Of a DNA stretch of 18,120 nucleotides, positions 7,330-14,739 are shown in pieces. The stretch covers positions 1-18,120 of the forward strand of contig JAZNIV010000054.1 in NCBI GenBank assembly GCA_045577675.1, in the 5' to 3' direction. This DNA is from UBA1738 sp045577675. Its GTDB lineage: Bacteria; Bacillota; Clostridia; UBA1381. Under the pieces are notes generated by a model that did not search any database, was not told the DNA's origin, and saw only the letters and a list, made by a program, of their open reading frames with translations. Position 1 is the stretch's first letter. The number at the start of each line of letters is the position of its first letter. Position numbers and translations under genes: made by a program.

Positions 7330-8154
7330 ATGGAGGCCGCATTGGTTTATTTAAAAAGCTTTTTTCAGGTACTTAAGCTGACTGACCTGATTGATATATT
7401 CTTGGTTGCAATAATTGTGTATCAGCTTCTTAAAATTATGAAGGAGACCCGTGCAATACAGCTTGTTAAGGGTATTGCCATTGTTTTTCTGATACTTCAA
7501 ATCAGTACGTGGGCACACCTTACAACACTGAATTATCTTTTAAGCAATGCCGTTCAGGTTGGTATGTTTGCGATTGTTGTAATTTTTCAGCCCGAGCTTC
7601 GCAGCCTTCTTGAAAAGATGGGCCGCTCAAAGGTGGGTAAGCTTATTGACCTTGCCGCCGGAAACTCGCAGGACGAAAATTTTGCAGTATCGGAAATTGC
7701 AAAGGCTGCCGCAAGCCTTGCAGAAACAAAAACCGGAGCATTAATCGTAATTGAACGTGAAACCAAGCTTGGCGACGTTATCCATACCGGCACACTTATT
7801 GATGCAGAGGTAAGTGCCGCACTTTTGGAGAATATCTTTGTTCCCAACACACCGCTTCACGATGGTGCGGTTATAATCAGGGGCGAGCGTATCCACACAG
7901 CAGGATGCTTCTTGCCGCTTACGTCAAACTCCAATTTATCACGAGAGCTTGGGACACGCCACCGTGCAGCTCTTGGAATTTCAGAAGCCTCCGATTCGCT
8001 TGTAATAGTAGTCAGCGAAGAGACCGGCAAAATTTCCATTGCTCTGAATGGTACATTAACACGAAACCTCACCGAAGCTACACTAAAAACTGCTCTTAGC
8101 AAGGCACTTTCCAAGGAAACCGAAAAAGTACGATTCTGGAGGAGTGAAAAATGA
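7330..8154 (+). CDS. cdaA: Diadenylate cyclase CdaA
   Basis: Read from the ATG at 7330 this is a 274-residue membrane-bound DAC-domain protein that makes cyclic di-AMP from two ATP. Three N-terminal hydrophobic segments (about 18-36, 45-61 and 73-87) precede the cyclase domain (about 110-265). That domain has both catalytic motifs: LHDGAVII with DGA at 178-180, and GTRHRAA with RHR at 210-212. GGGAGG (7317-7322) is seven bases upstream of the ATG. An in-frame TTG at 7315 would extend the protein by five residues but would lie across the ribosome binding site, so I reject it. The stop codon overlaps the cdaR start by four bases. Cyclic di-AMP controls potassium uptake and osmotic balance. Confidence 0.97.
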   Translation: MEAALVYLKSFFQVLKLTDLIDIFLVAIIVYQLLKIMKETRAIQLVKGIAIVFLILQISTWAHLTTLNYLLSNAVQVGMFAIVVIFQPELRSLLEKMGRSKVGKLIDLAAGNSQDENFAVSEIAKAAASLAETKTGALIVIERETKLGDVIHTGTLIDAEVSAALLENIFVPNTPLHDGAVIIRGERIHTAGCFLPLTSNSNLSRELGTRHRAALGISEASDSLVIVVSEETGKISIALNGTLTRNLTEATLKTALSKALSKETEKVRFWRSEK

Positions 8155-9338
8155 AACTGATTAAAGACAGCAAGCTGTATCTTAAAATACTTTCTGCAGT
8201 TGCAGCAATAATTCTCTGGTTTGCAATTACCTATACCGAGGACCCGATTATAAGCCAGTATCTAAATGATATAAATATTGTATTTGAAGGCGAGGACACG
8301 CTCCACGCAAACGGACTTATTGTTACCAATAAGGACAGTATTCCTGCCCTGTCTGTAACCATCCGCGGAAACCGAAGCAGCGTTATTTCCTCAATCGGTT
8401 CAATTTCAGCCTCGATTGATGTTTCAGGCATAACCACCTCCGGTGCAAATACTGTAGAGGTAAAATACAATTATCCCACATCTTCTGTGACTCTTGCAAA
8501 AACACGCACAAGAGAAATCACACTTGAAACTGAAAAGATAGTATCACGCAATATTCCGGTTAAGGTTGAAACCGAGAATGATGACAAGAACACAGAATAT
8601 ATTGTAAAGGTTACAGGAAATGACAGCATAGTTAAAATACGAGGCTCGGAAAGTACAATTTACGAAATCTCCTATGCAAAGGCGGTAGTTGACGTAACAA
8701 ACGTGACTAAAACCAGCTCACAGGAATATTTCTATAAGTTCTATAATGACAAAGGCGATATTGTTCCGGATTCTAACATTATTTATAAAAGCATTGAAAC
8801 CGTCGGTGTTGACAACGAGGTTTATATAAAGAAAAATCTTCCCGTTAAGGTTGTTTTGCCGGAGGATATGAAAGAGGATTACGTGCTTTCCGTAAAAGGT
8901 CCGAGTATGACAGCTGTTGATGCAGGTGTTCCGGAAAATTCCGATATAACCGAAATTTTCGCATACTTTGACGAGGACAGCAAAAACGAAAACGGCAAAT
9001 ACGAGCTTATACTGACAGTTCCGGAGGGCTGCTATCTTCCTAAAAAGAGCTTAACCCTCACCGCTGACTGCACGTTAACTCCAAAGGTTTTAAAGGTGCT
9101 TGACATTCCGGTTACTGCCGGGAATGTACCAGAAGGCAAACGGCTTTCTATCACTCCTGAAAAAATCTCCGTTTCTGCAAAGGGTGCGGAAAACAGTCTT
9201 TCTCCGGATAAAATTAAGGCAAGCATTGACACATCAAAGCTTTCGGGGAACAGTCACGGCACATTAGATGTAGTATTTGAAACTGAAGAAGACATAAAAA
9301 TCATCGGTAACTACAGTGTTACAGCAACGATGGAATAA
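8151..9338 (+). CDS. cdaR: CdaR (YbbR-domain) regulator of CdaA
   Basis: A 395-residue protein starting MKLIKDSKLYLKILSAVAAIILWFA: a short cytoplasmic tail, one membrane helix (about 9-27), then a large extracellular part made of YbbR-like beta repeats. Repeat-typical phrases include ALSVTIRGNRSSV, IVKVTGNDSIVKIRGSESTI and KISVSAKGAENSLSPDKIKASID. CdaR contacts CdaA in the membrane and modulates cyclic di-AMP synthesis. It overlaps cdaA by ATGA. The glmM gene that usually follows in Firmicutes is not here; hslO follows instead. Confidence 0.93.
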   Translation: MKLIKDSKLYLKILSAVAAIILWFAITYTEDPIISQYLNDINIVFEGEDTLHANGLIVTNKDSIPALSVTIRGNRSSVISSIGSISASIDVSGITTSGANTVEVKYNYPTSSVTLAKTRTREITLETEKIVSRNIPVKVETENDDKNTEYIVKVTGNDSIVKIRGSESTIYEISYAKAVVDVTNVTKTSSQEYFYKFYNDKGDIVPDSNIIYKSIETVGVDNEVYIKKNLPVKVVLPEDMKEDYVLSVKGPSMTAVDAGVPENSDITEIFAYFDEDSKNENGKYELILTVPEGCYLPKKSLTLTADCTLTPKVLKVLDIPVTAGNVPEGKRLSITPEKISVSAKGAENSLSPDKIKASIDTSKLSGNSHGTLDVVFETEEDIKIIGNYSVTATME

Positions 9339-9353
9339 TGGAAGGAAATAAAA

Positions 9354-10235
9354 ATGGCAGATATTTTAGTCAGAGGACAAAGCACAGACGGTGCTATTAA
9401 GATTTTTGTCGGTATTACCACCGACCTTGTAAACGAAGCACAAAAGCTTCACAGCACATTCCCTGTCGCAACAGCGGCACTTGGCAGAACACTTACCGCT
9501 GCAGCAATTATGGGACAAAATCTGAAAAACGAAACAGATTCAATCACAATTCAGTTCCGCGGCGACGGCCCGCTTGGTAACATTGTTGCCGTTACAGACA
9601 GCAAATCCCGCGTCAGAGGATATGTGGTTAACCCATTTGTTGACCTTCCGCTTAACAAAAACGGCAAGCTGGATGTTGCTAAAGCTGTGGGAAAAGGGTA
9701 TCTTAATGTGGTTTATGACCTTAGCATGAAGGAGCCGTATTCAGGACAGGTTCCGATAGTAAGCGGCGAAATTGCCGAGGATTTAACATACTATTTTGCG
9801 AAAAGCGACCAGATTCCGACAGCAATGGGACTCGGTGTTCTTGTCGGCACTGACGGGCTTGCACTTTGTGCAGGCGGTTTTATGATTCAGCTTATGCCGG
9901 ATGCAACCGAGGAGGTTGCAGGAATTATCGAGGATAAAATGGCAACCATTCCGCCGATTACAAAGATGCTGCAGGACGGTATGACCGCTGAGGATATTTT
10001 GTTTTTCCTGACCGATGAGTTTAGTATGATTATGCAAAACGAAACAACTGTTCCGCAATATAAATGCAAGTGTTCACGAGGCAGAATGAAGGCGGCTGTA
10101 ACCTCAATCGGTAAGCAGGACCTTTCTAAAATTATTGAAGAGGACGGCAAATGCGAGGTTGAATGTCAGTTCTGTAACAGTAAGTTTGTTTTTGAAAAGC
10201 CGGAGCTTTTGGAGATGCTAAAAAAAGCAAAATAG
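9354..10235 (+). CDS. hslO: Redox-regulated chaperone Hsp33
   Basis: A 293-residue Hsp33, full length. The N-terminal substrate-binding fold begins DILVRGQSTDGAIKIFVG and includes the conserved QFRGDGPLGNIVAVTD region. The C-terminal zinc-binding redox switch has CKC (Cys238, Cys240) and CQFC (Cys271, Cys274), the CXC plus CXXC pattern that binds zinc when reduced and forms disulfides on oxidation to activate the holdase. GGAAGGA lies about eight bases before the ATG. It is the last gene of the cdaA operon, 15 bases after cdaR, and a strong terminator follows three bases after the stop codon. Confidence 0.97.
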   Translation: MADILVRGQSTDGAIKIFVGITTDLVNEAQKLHSTFPVATAALGRTLTAAAIMGQNLKNETDSITIQFRGDGPLGNIVAVTDSKSRVRGYVVNPFVDLPLNKNGKLDVAKAVGKGYLNVVYDLSMKEPYSGQVPIVSGEIAEDLTYYFAKSDQIPTAMGLGVLVGTDGLALCAGGFMIQLMPDATEEVAGIIEDKMATIPPITKMLQDGMTAEDILFFLTDEFSMIMQNETTVPQYKCKCSRGRMKAAVTSIGKQDLSKIIEEDGKCEVECQFCNSKFVFEKPELLEMLKKAK

Positions 10236-10238
10236 TAT

Positions 10239-10266
10239 AAAACAGCAGCTACGCAGCTGCTGTTTT
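10239..10266 (+). terminator. Intrinsic terminator of cdaA-cdaR-hslO
   Basis: AAAACAGCAGCT (10239-10250) pairs perfectly with AGCTGCTGTTTT (10255-10266) around ACGC. This gives a 12-base-pair stem ending in a T run, directly after the hslO stop codon. Confidence 0.9.
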
Positions 10267-10341
10267 CATATGTGTGCCTTTTTATTAAATTTTTTAGTTG
10301 ATATTTAGTTGTGTACGAAGGTTTAACATACATCTTGAATT

Positions 10342-10517
10342 AAAAAAGCACACAGCCGGGCCGTGTGCAAAAAAACACTCGGCTCGATGTGTGAGATAAC
10401 TTAACACAATTTCATAAAGAAACTAGAGCTAAGTGAGCCTGTGTTTTTTACAGGTTCTTGCTCCTAAATGTTTCTTTATGACTACTTGATTTATATCAAG
10501 TGTGTTTGTTATCTCAC
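10342..10517 (-). ncRNA. Structured small RNA gene, family not assigned
   Basis: On the minus strand an extended-consensus promoter (10525-10553) predicts a start at about 10517, exactly at the first base of the closing stem. P1 is a 10-bp perfect stem, GTGAGATAAC (10517-10508) with GTTATCTCAC (10400-10391), extended by a 6-bp AACACA/TGTGTT-type pairing (10501-10506 with 10403-10408). Inside are a small hairpin with stem 10484-10490/10495-10501, and P2, an 11-bp perfect stem (10470-10480 with 10413-10423). P2 continues through short helices to a CCTGT/ACAGG tip (10438-10442/10450-10454). A GC-rich terminator follows (10348-10368). No credible ORF is present. The transcript would be about 176 bases. 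Length and the rod with a central opening recall 6S RNA, but the closing stem is short and there is a 49-base tail after it, so that is only a hypothesis. I see no RNase P, tmRNA or SRP RNA motifs. Confidence 0.72.
10348..10368 (-). terminator. Intrinsic terminator of the small RNA
   Basis: On the minus strand GCACACGGC pairs with GCTGTGTGC (one G-T pair) in a 21-base hairpin, followed by six T (10347-10342). Seven T also precede the stem. Terminator polarity fits only the minus strand, because on the plus strand the stem is followed by A. Confidence 0.85.
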
Positions 10518-10524
10518 GAAAGTT

Positions 10525-10553
10525 ATTATAGCATAATTTTATAAATTTGTCTA
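10525..10553 (-). promoter_or_regulatory. Extended -10 promoter of the small RNA
   Basis: On the minus strand TAGACA (10548-10553, five of six consensus) is followed after 17 bases by a perfect TATAAT (10525-10530). The -10 is preceded by TGC, the extended TGn element. The first base of the RNA closing stem lies eight bases after the -10 box. Confidence 0.82.
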
Positions 10554-10666
10554 TAATTTTACATAATTTTTACCCTAAAACTCTACGACTGTTTTCGACA
10601 TTGTTTTTGTTTATGATTGTATGTACTTTTGACCGACCAAAAGTACGAAAAGAAGTTTGTATATAT

Positions 10667-10690
10667 GTACTTTTGTATGCACAAAAGTAC
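10667..10690. repeat. Third copy of the GTACTTTTG palindrome
   Basis: GTACTTTTGT (10667-10676) and ACAAAAGTAC (10681-10690) form a 10-bp perfect stem. The outer nine stem bases are identical to the left-end palindrome 20 bases away, but the loop is different (ATGC, against the GACC-containing loop). Confidence 0.75.
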
Positions 10691-10698
10691 CAAAAAGC

Positions 10699-10724
10699 AA
10701 ACAAGGGAGAGTGCTCCCTTGTTT
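10699..10724. repeat. Perfect 11-bp inverted repeat
   Basis: AAACAAGGGAG (10699-10709) pairs with CTCCCTTGTTT (10714-10724) around AGTG. No T run follows on either strand, so it is not a standard terminator. Confidence 0.75.
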
Positions 10725-10747
10725 ATCCCACCAGCTTGCTCCTAAGA

Positions 10748-10779
10748 AGCAATCTTTTGCCGTTGGCAAAAGTATTGCT
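10748..10779. repeat. 14-bp hairpin with one bulge
   Basis: AGCAAT plus CTTTTGCC (10748-10761) pairs with GGCAAAAG, a bulged T, and ATTGCT (10765-10779) around GTT. It is part of the hairpin-rich interior of the 516-bp unit. Confidence 0.7.
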
Positions 10780-11003
10780 AAAAGTCGCCCCAGCTATGCC
10801 CACAGGTCGAACTGCGGCAAGGCAAATGCAGCTTGTTTAGTATAGGTTATAACTAAAATTTATTTTGCGTTCTTTCGGAGAAGAAAGTTAGTTTTTTTAT
10901 TATATAACTGCTGCGAAATAGAATGATGCCTTGTAATTTTAAAAGAGCGCAGCATTTGTCATTATTAAAGCTCGCCCTGTCGCAGAATTTGAGGCGAGTT
11001 CGT

Positions 11004-11040
11004 GAATTACTCGCAAAACCGAAGTGTTTTGCGAGAATTC
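11004..11040. repeat. 15-bp hairpin with one bulge
   Basis: GAATT, a bulged A, and CTCGCAAAAC (11004-11019) pair with GTTTTGCGAG and AATTC (11026-11040) around CGAAGT. A smaller CCGGG/CCCGG hairpin lies downstream at 11071-11083. No T run follows. Confidence 0.72.
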
Positions 11041-11140
11041 AGCGATGTTTGAAGCCACAAAACTACGGGTCCGGGTGTCCCGGCGACTTTTCGTCCTTTT
11101 GGTCGGTCAAAAGGACATATACTCATACATATACACAAAA

Positions 11141-11165
11141 AAGAAGAACCATTTCGGTTCTTCTT
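11141..11165 (-). terminator. Intrinsic terminator of the hydrogenase operon
   Basis: On the minus strand AAGAAGAACC pairs with GGTTCTTCTT around a 5-base loop and is followed by six T. It starts eight bases after the stop codon of the hydrogenase gene. Confidence 0.9.
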
Positions 11166-11172
11166 TCTTATC

Positions 11173-12906
11173 TTAGAACTTTGAACGCTCTGTATAGTGT
11201 GTATGAAGAAGCTCATGAGCCTTGTGTGAGCCAGGCTTTTCAAAATATTCCTTATAAAGAATATCCATATCAGGGTTCTTGTGTGACTGTCTGACAGTTG
11301 CTCTTTCGTCCTCAGAATAGAGTGCCTTAGCTCTTTCTGCCTTAACGTCAACTGTCATATAAGTCTTAGCTGAAACGATTGGCTGACCGCCACCTGTTAC
11401 ACATCCGCCAGGACATGCCATAATTTCGATGAAGTGGTAATTCTTCTCTCCAGCCATTACAGCCTCTAAAAGCTTTCTTGCATTTCCGAGACCGTGAGCA
11501 ATAGCAACGTTAACGTCCATTCCGCCCATCTTAACTGTAGCTTCCTTAACGCCCTCTGTTCCTCTTACTTCATCAAATTCCAATTTAGCAAGGTCCTTGC
11601 CCTCTAAGATTTCATAAACTGTTCTTAAAGCTGCTTCCATAACACCGCCTGTTACACCGAAGATGTGTGCAGCACCTGAAGCTTCGCCGAACGGCTTATC
11701 AAACTCTTCATCCGGCAGCTTATCAAAGATAATTCCGCTTTCCTTAATCATCTTAGCAAGCTCTCTGGTTGTGATAACAGCGTCAACATCACGAAGTCCG
11801 TTTGCTTCCATTTCAGGACGGCTGTTTTCAAACTTCTTGGCAACACATGGCATAACTGAAACAACATAAATCTTTTTCGGGTCAATGTTGTTCTTTTCAG
11901 CAAAATAGCTCTTAATAACTGCACCGAACATCTGATGCGGTGACTTACAGCTTGAAAGGTTATCAATAAATTCCGGGAAGTTGTGTTCACAGAACTTAAT
12001 CCAGCCCGGTGAGCATGAAGTAATCATCGGCAGCTTTCCGCCATTTTTGATTCTTTCTAAAAGCTCGTTACCCTCTTCCATAATTGTAAGGTCAGCACCT
12101 GTATCTGTATCAAATACCTTGTCAAAACCAAGTCTTCTGAGTGCGGCTACCATCTTTCCTGTTACAGGAGTTCCCATAGCCATACCAAATTCTTCGCCGA
12201 GTGCTGCACGAACAGCCGGAGCTGTCTGAACAACAACATACTTATCAGGGTCAGCAATTGCTGCAAATACATCATCTGTTGCGTACTTTTCGTGAAGAGC
12301 ACCAACCGGACAAGCTGCGATACACTGTCCGCAGTTTACGCAAGCTGTGTCGCCAAGCTCTTTTTCAAATGCACAGCCGATTTTTGTATTAAAGCCTCTT
12401 TCCTGAGCATCGATTACGCCAACTGTCTGAACATTCTTACAAACGTTTACGCATCTACGGCAAAGGATACATTTATTATTATCTCTTACGATTGATGTGC
12501 CTGATTCGTCAATATCAAAGTTGTTCATAATACCTTCGTATGTGATTCCTGTTACACCCAGTTCATCACAAAGCTTCTGGAGTTCACAATTCTGATTTCT
12601 TGAACAAGTTAAGCACTTTCTGTCGTGATTTGAAAGAATAAGCTCTAAAGTATTCTTTCTTGCCTGTTTAACCTTCGGAGAGTGAGTTAGTACCTCAATT
12701 CCCTCAGCAACAGGGTATACGCAGGCAGCCTGTAGAGCTCTTGCACCTACGATTTCAACAACGCACATTCTGCATGAACCTGTAACAGATGCGTCCTTTA
12801 AATAACAAAGAGTTGGGATGTCAATTCCGTTAGCCTGAGCAGCTTCCAAAATAGTTGTGCCCTCAGGAACACTTACGGCCTGACCGTTTATTTTCAAGTT
12901 TACCAT
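11173..12906 (-). CDS. hydA: [FeFe] hydrogenase catalytic subunit, NAD(P)H-linked type (HydA/HndD)
   Basis: A 577-residue multi-cluster hydrogenase. Domains in order: plant-type [2Fe-2S] ferredoxin (Cys34, 45, 48, 62); the His-ligated [4Fe-4S] site (His94, Cys98, 101, 107); two [4Fe-4S] motifs (CILCRRCVNVC from 146 and CVNCGQCIAACP from 189); the H-cluster domain; and an iron-hydrogenase small-subunit tail (about 515-577). H-cluster motifs are L1 TSCSPGW (296-302), L2 MPCVAKKFE (352-360) and L3 MACPGGCVTGGGQP (496-509, Cys498 and Cys502). L1 has Ser where the textbook motif TSCCPxW has its second Cys. With the NuoF-like subunit just upstream, this is probably a soluble enzyme coupling H2 to NAD(P)H and perhaps ferredoxin. 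AAGGAT precedes the ATG by nine bases. Last gene of the operon. Confidence 0.96.
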   Translation of the reverse strand: MVNLKINGQAVSVPEGTTILEAAQANGIDIPTLCYLKDASVTGSCRMCVVEIVGARALQAACVYPVAEGIEVLTHSPKVKQARKNTLELILSNHDRKCLTCSRNQNCELQKLCDELGVTGITYEGIMNNFDIDESGTSIVRDNNKCILCRRCVNVCKNVQTVGVIDAQERGFNTKIGCAFEKELGDTACVNCGQCIAACPVGALHEKYATDDVFAAIADPDKYVVVQTAPAVRAALGEEFGMAMGTPVTGKMVAALRRLGFDKVFDTDTGADLTIMEEGNELLERIKNGGKLPMITSCSPGWIKFCEHNFPEFIDNLSSCKSPHQMFGAVIKSYFAEKNNIDPKKIYVVSVMPCVAKKFENSRPEMEANGLRDVDAVITTRELAKMIKESGIIFDKLPDEEFDKPFGEASGAAHIFGVTGGVMEAALRTVYEILEGKDLAKLEFDEVRGTEGVKEATVKMGGMDVNVAIAHGLGNARKLLEAVMAGEKNYHFIEIMACPGGCVTGGGQPIVSAKTYMTVDVKAERAKALYSEDERATVRQSHKNPDMDILYKEYFEKPGSHKAHELLHTHYTERSKF

Positions 12907-12929
12907 AGTATCAATATCCTTTCTAAAGA

Positions 12930-14723
12930 TTATGACTTGGAAATAGCTTGGAACTTACAAGCTGCCTCACAAGCACCACACTTAATACATTTTTCCTGAT
13001 CGATAACGAACGGCTTCTTAATTTCGCCCGAGATTGCACCAACAGGACACTGTCTTGCACAAAGGCTGCAGCCCTTACACTTGTCAGGATCAATCTTATA
13101 CTGAGCAAGTGCCTTACATACGCCTGCCGGACACTTCTTATCCTGAACATGGGCAATATACTCGTCTCTGAAATACTTCAGTGTTGATAAAACAGGGTTT
13201 GGAGCTGTCTGACCAAGACCGCAAAGTGATGAAGCCTTGATTGAGTAGCAAAGCTCTTCCATCTTATCAATATCTTCCATTGTTCCCTTACCGTCAGTAA
13301 TCTTTGTAAGGATTTCAAGAAGTCTTCTTGTACCGATACGGCACGGAGTACACTTACCGCAGGATTCATCAACAGTGAATTCAAGGAAGAATTTAGCGAT
13401 GTCAACCATACAGTTGTCCTCGTCCATAACGATAAGTCCGCCTGAACCCATCATTGAGCCGATTGCCATAAGTGAATCATAGTCAATCGGTGTATCAATA
13501 AGCTCTGCAGGGATACATCCGCCGGAAGGTCCGCCGGTTTGTGCAGCCTTGAACTTCTTGCCGTTCGGAATACCGCCACCGATTTCCTCGATGATTTCGC
13601 GGAGTGTTGTTCCCATAGGAACTTCAACAAGACCTGTATTATTAATCTTTCCGCCAAGAGCAAATACCTTTGTACCCTTTGACTTTTCTGTACCCATTGA
13701 TGTAAACCAATCAACACCATTTAAGATAATCTGAGCAACGTTTGCATAGGTTTCAACGTTATTTAAAAGTGTAGGCTTATCCCAAAGTCCCTTAACAGCC
13801 GGGAACGGAGGACGAGGACGAGGCTCACCACGCTTACCTTCGATCGAAGTGATTAAAGCTGTTTCCTCACCACAAACGAATGCACCTGCACCAAGTCTGA
13901 TGTCAAGGTCGAAGTTAAAGCCTGTTCCGAAAATGTCTTTACCTAAAAGACCGTATTCCTTAGCCTGTGCAATTGCAATTCTAAGTCTTTCAACCGCAAT
14001 CGGGTACTCAGCACGGATATAAACATAACCCTGGTCAGCACCTACCGCATAGCCGGCAATTGCCATAGCCTCGATTAACGCATGAGGGTCACCCTCTAAG
14101 ATTGAACGGTCCATGAATGCACCCGGGTCACCTTCGTCGGCATTACATGCAACATACTTCTGGTCGCCCACAGCATCATGTGTGAACTGCCACTTCATAC
14201 CTGTAGGGAAGCCGCCGCCGCCACGACCGCGGAGTCCTGAATCCTTGATAATCTGGATAACCTCTTCAGGTGTCATTTCGGTAAGAACCTTACCAAGTGC
14301 CTGATAACCGTCAACAGCAATATATTCATCAATGTTTTCCGGATTGATAACACCACAGTTTCTAAGTGCAACACGCATCTGCTTTGCATAGAACTGTGTT
14401 TCGTTAAGTGACTTGATGTTATCCTCTTCTACTGTTTCACTATAAAGAAGTCTTTTTACAATACGGCCCTTTAAAAGATGCTCTTCAACGATTTCCTTAA
14501 CATCGTCCTTTTCAACACGGCTGTAGAATGCACCCTCCGGGTATACAACTACAATCGGTCCTAAAGCACAAAGACCGAAACAACCTGTCTGAACAATTTT
14601 AACTTCGTTTTCGAGGTTGTTTTCTTTTAAGCGGTTTTCAAATTCCTCCTGCAGTGTTACTGAACCTGAAGAAGTACATCCTGTACCGCCACAAATCAAT
14701 ACATGAGATCTGTATATATTCAT
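12930..14723 (-). CDS. hydB: NuoF-like flavin/NADH subunit of the hydrogenase (HydB/HndC)
   Basis: A 597-residue protein. Residues 1-90 are a thioredoxin-like [2Fe-2S] domain (Cys11, Cys16, Cys48, Cys52). The NuoF core follows, with GRGGGGFPTGMKW (166-178) and the ADEGDPGAFMDR block (195-206) for FMN and NADH, then an SLBB-type region. The [4Fe-4S] site is ESCGKCTPCRIGT with Cys455, 458, 461 and 501. The C-terminus has two ferredoxin-type [4Fe-4S] motifs (Cys549/552/555/559 and Cys579/582/585/589). This is the layout of HydB of bifurcating hydrogenases and HndC of NADP-reducing ones. Which of NAD or NADP is used cannot be read here. GGGGG sits about eight bases before the ATG. It lies 16 bases after hndB and 23 bases before hydA. 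Confidence 0.95.
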   Translation of the reverse strand: MNIYRSHVLICGGTGCTSSGSVTLQEEFENRLKENNLENEVKIVQTGCFGLCALGPIVVVYPEGAFYSRVEKDDVKEIVEEHLLKGRIVKRLLYSETVEEDNIKSLNETQFYAKQMRVALRNCGVINPENIDEYIAVDGYQALGKVLTEMTPEEVIQIIKDSGLRGRGGGGFPTGMKWQFTHDAVGDQKYVACNADEGDPGAFMDRSILEGDPHALIEAMAIAGYAVGADQGYVYIRAEYPIAVERLRIAIAQAKEYGLLGKDIFGTGFNFDLDIRLGAGAFVCGEETALITSIEGKRGEPRPRPPFPAVKGLWDKPTLLNNVETYANVAQIILNGVDWFTSMGTEKSKGTKVFALGGKINNTGLVEVPMGTTLREIIEEIGGGIPNGKKFKAAQTGGPSGGCIPAELIDTPIDYDSLMAIGSMMGSGGLIVMDEDNCMVDIAKFFLEFTVDESCGKCTPCRIGTRRLLEILTKITDGKGTMEDIDKMEELCYSIKASSLCGLGQTAPNPVLSTLKYFRDEYIAHVQDKKCPAGVCKALAQYKIDPDKCKGCSLCARQCPVGAISGEIKKPFVIDQEKCIKCGACEAACKFQAISKS

Positions 14724-14739
14724 TAAGCTAACCCCCTAT

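Larger units (their letters stand above)
10612..11127. repeat. 516-bp intergenic unit with 41-bp imperfect inverted repeats (MITE-like)
   Basis: The left arm (10612-10652, read on the minus strand) and right arm (11087-11127, plus strand) match at 37 of 41 positions in inverted orientation. Each arm contains a 24-base palindrome: a 9-bp stem around a 6-base loop (10623-10646 and 11093-11116). Two of the four mismatches are the partners of one stem base pair, A-T at left and C-G at right. The interior contains several further hairpins and no convincing gene. Short open frames that cross the arms read FDRPK in both because of the repeat. The unit lies between two convergent operons, a usual safe site for small non-autonomous mobile elements. 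No transposase and no clear target-site duplication are visible, so mobility is inferred. Confidence 0.6.

Noticed and set aside
10342..10517. RNase P RNA, tmRNA or SRP RNA as identity of the small RNA
   Set aside because: None of the conserved motifs I know for these RNAs is present, and the size and fold do not match.
10391..10517. The GTGAGATAAC inverted repeat as ends of a small mobile element rather than an RNA stem
   Set aside because: No flanking duplication is visible, and promoter spacing and terminator polarity place the repeat precisely as the closing stem of a transcript. Copy number in the genome would settle it.
10547..10845. Two plus-strand open frames of 97 and 62 codons between hslO and the hydrogenase genes
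   Set aside because: They run through the left arm and internal hairpins of the 516-bp unit and have no ribosome binding site. They show no domain. Their FDRPK phrase recurs at the other arm only because of the inverted repeat.
10267..11140. CRISPR array, because of the many short repeats
   Set aside because: The repeats are palindromes with irregular spacing and differing sequence, not direct repeats with uniform spacers, and there are no cas genes.
10923..11351. Open frames on both strands across the right arm and the hydrogenase 3' end
   Set aside because: They overlap the terminator and the end of hydA in another frame and have low-complexity, unrecognisable products.
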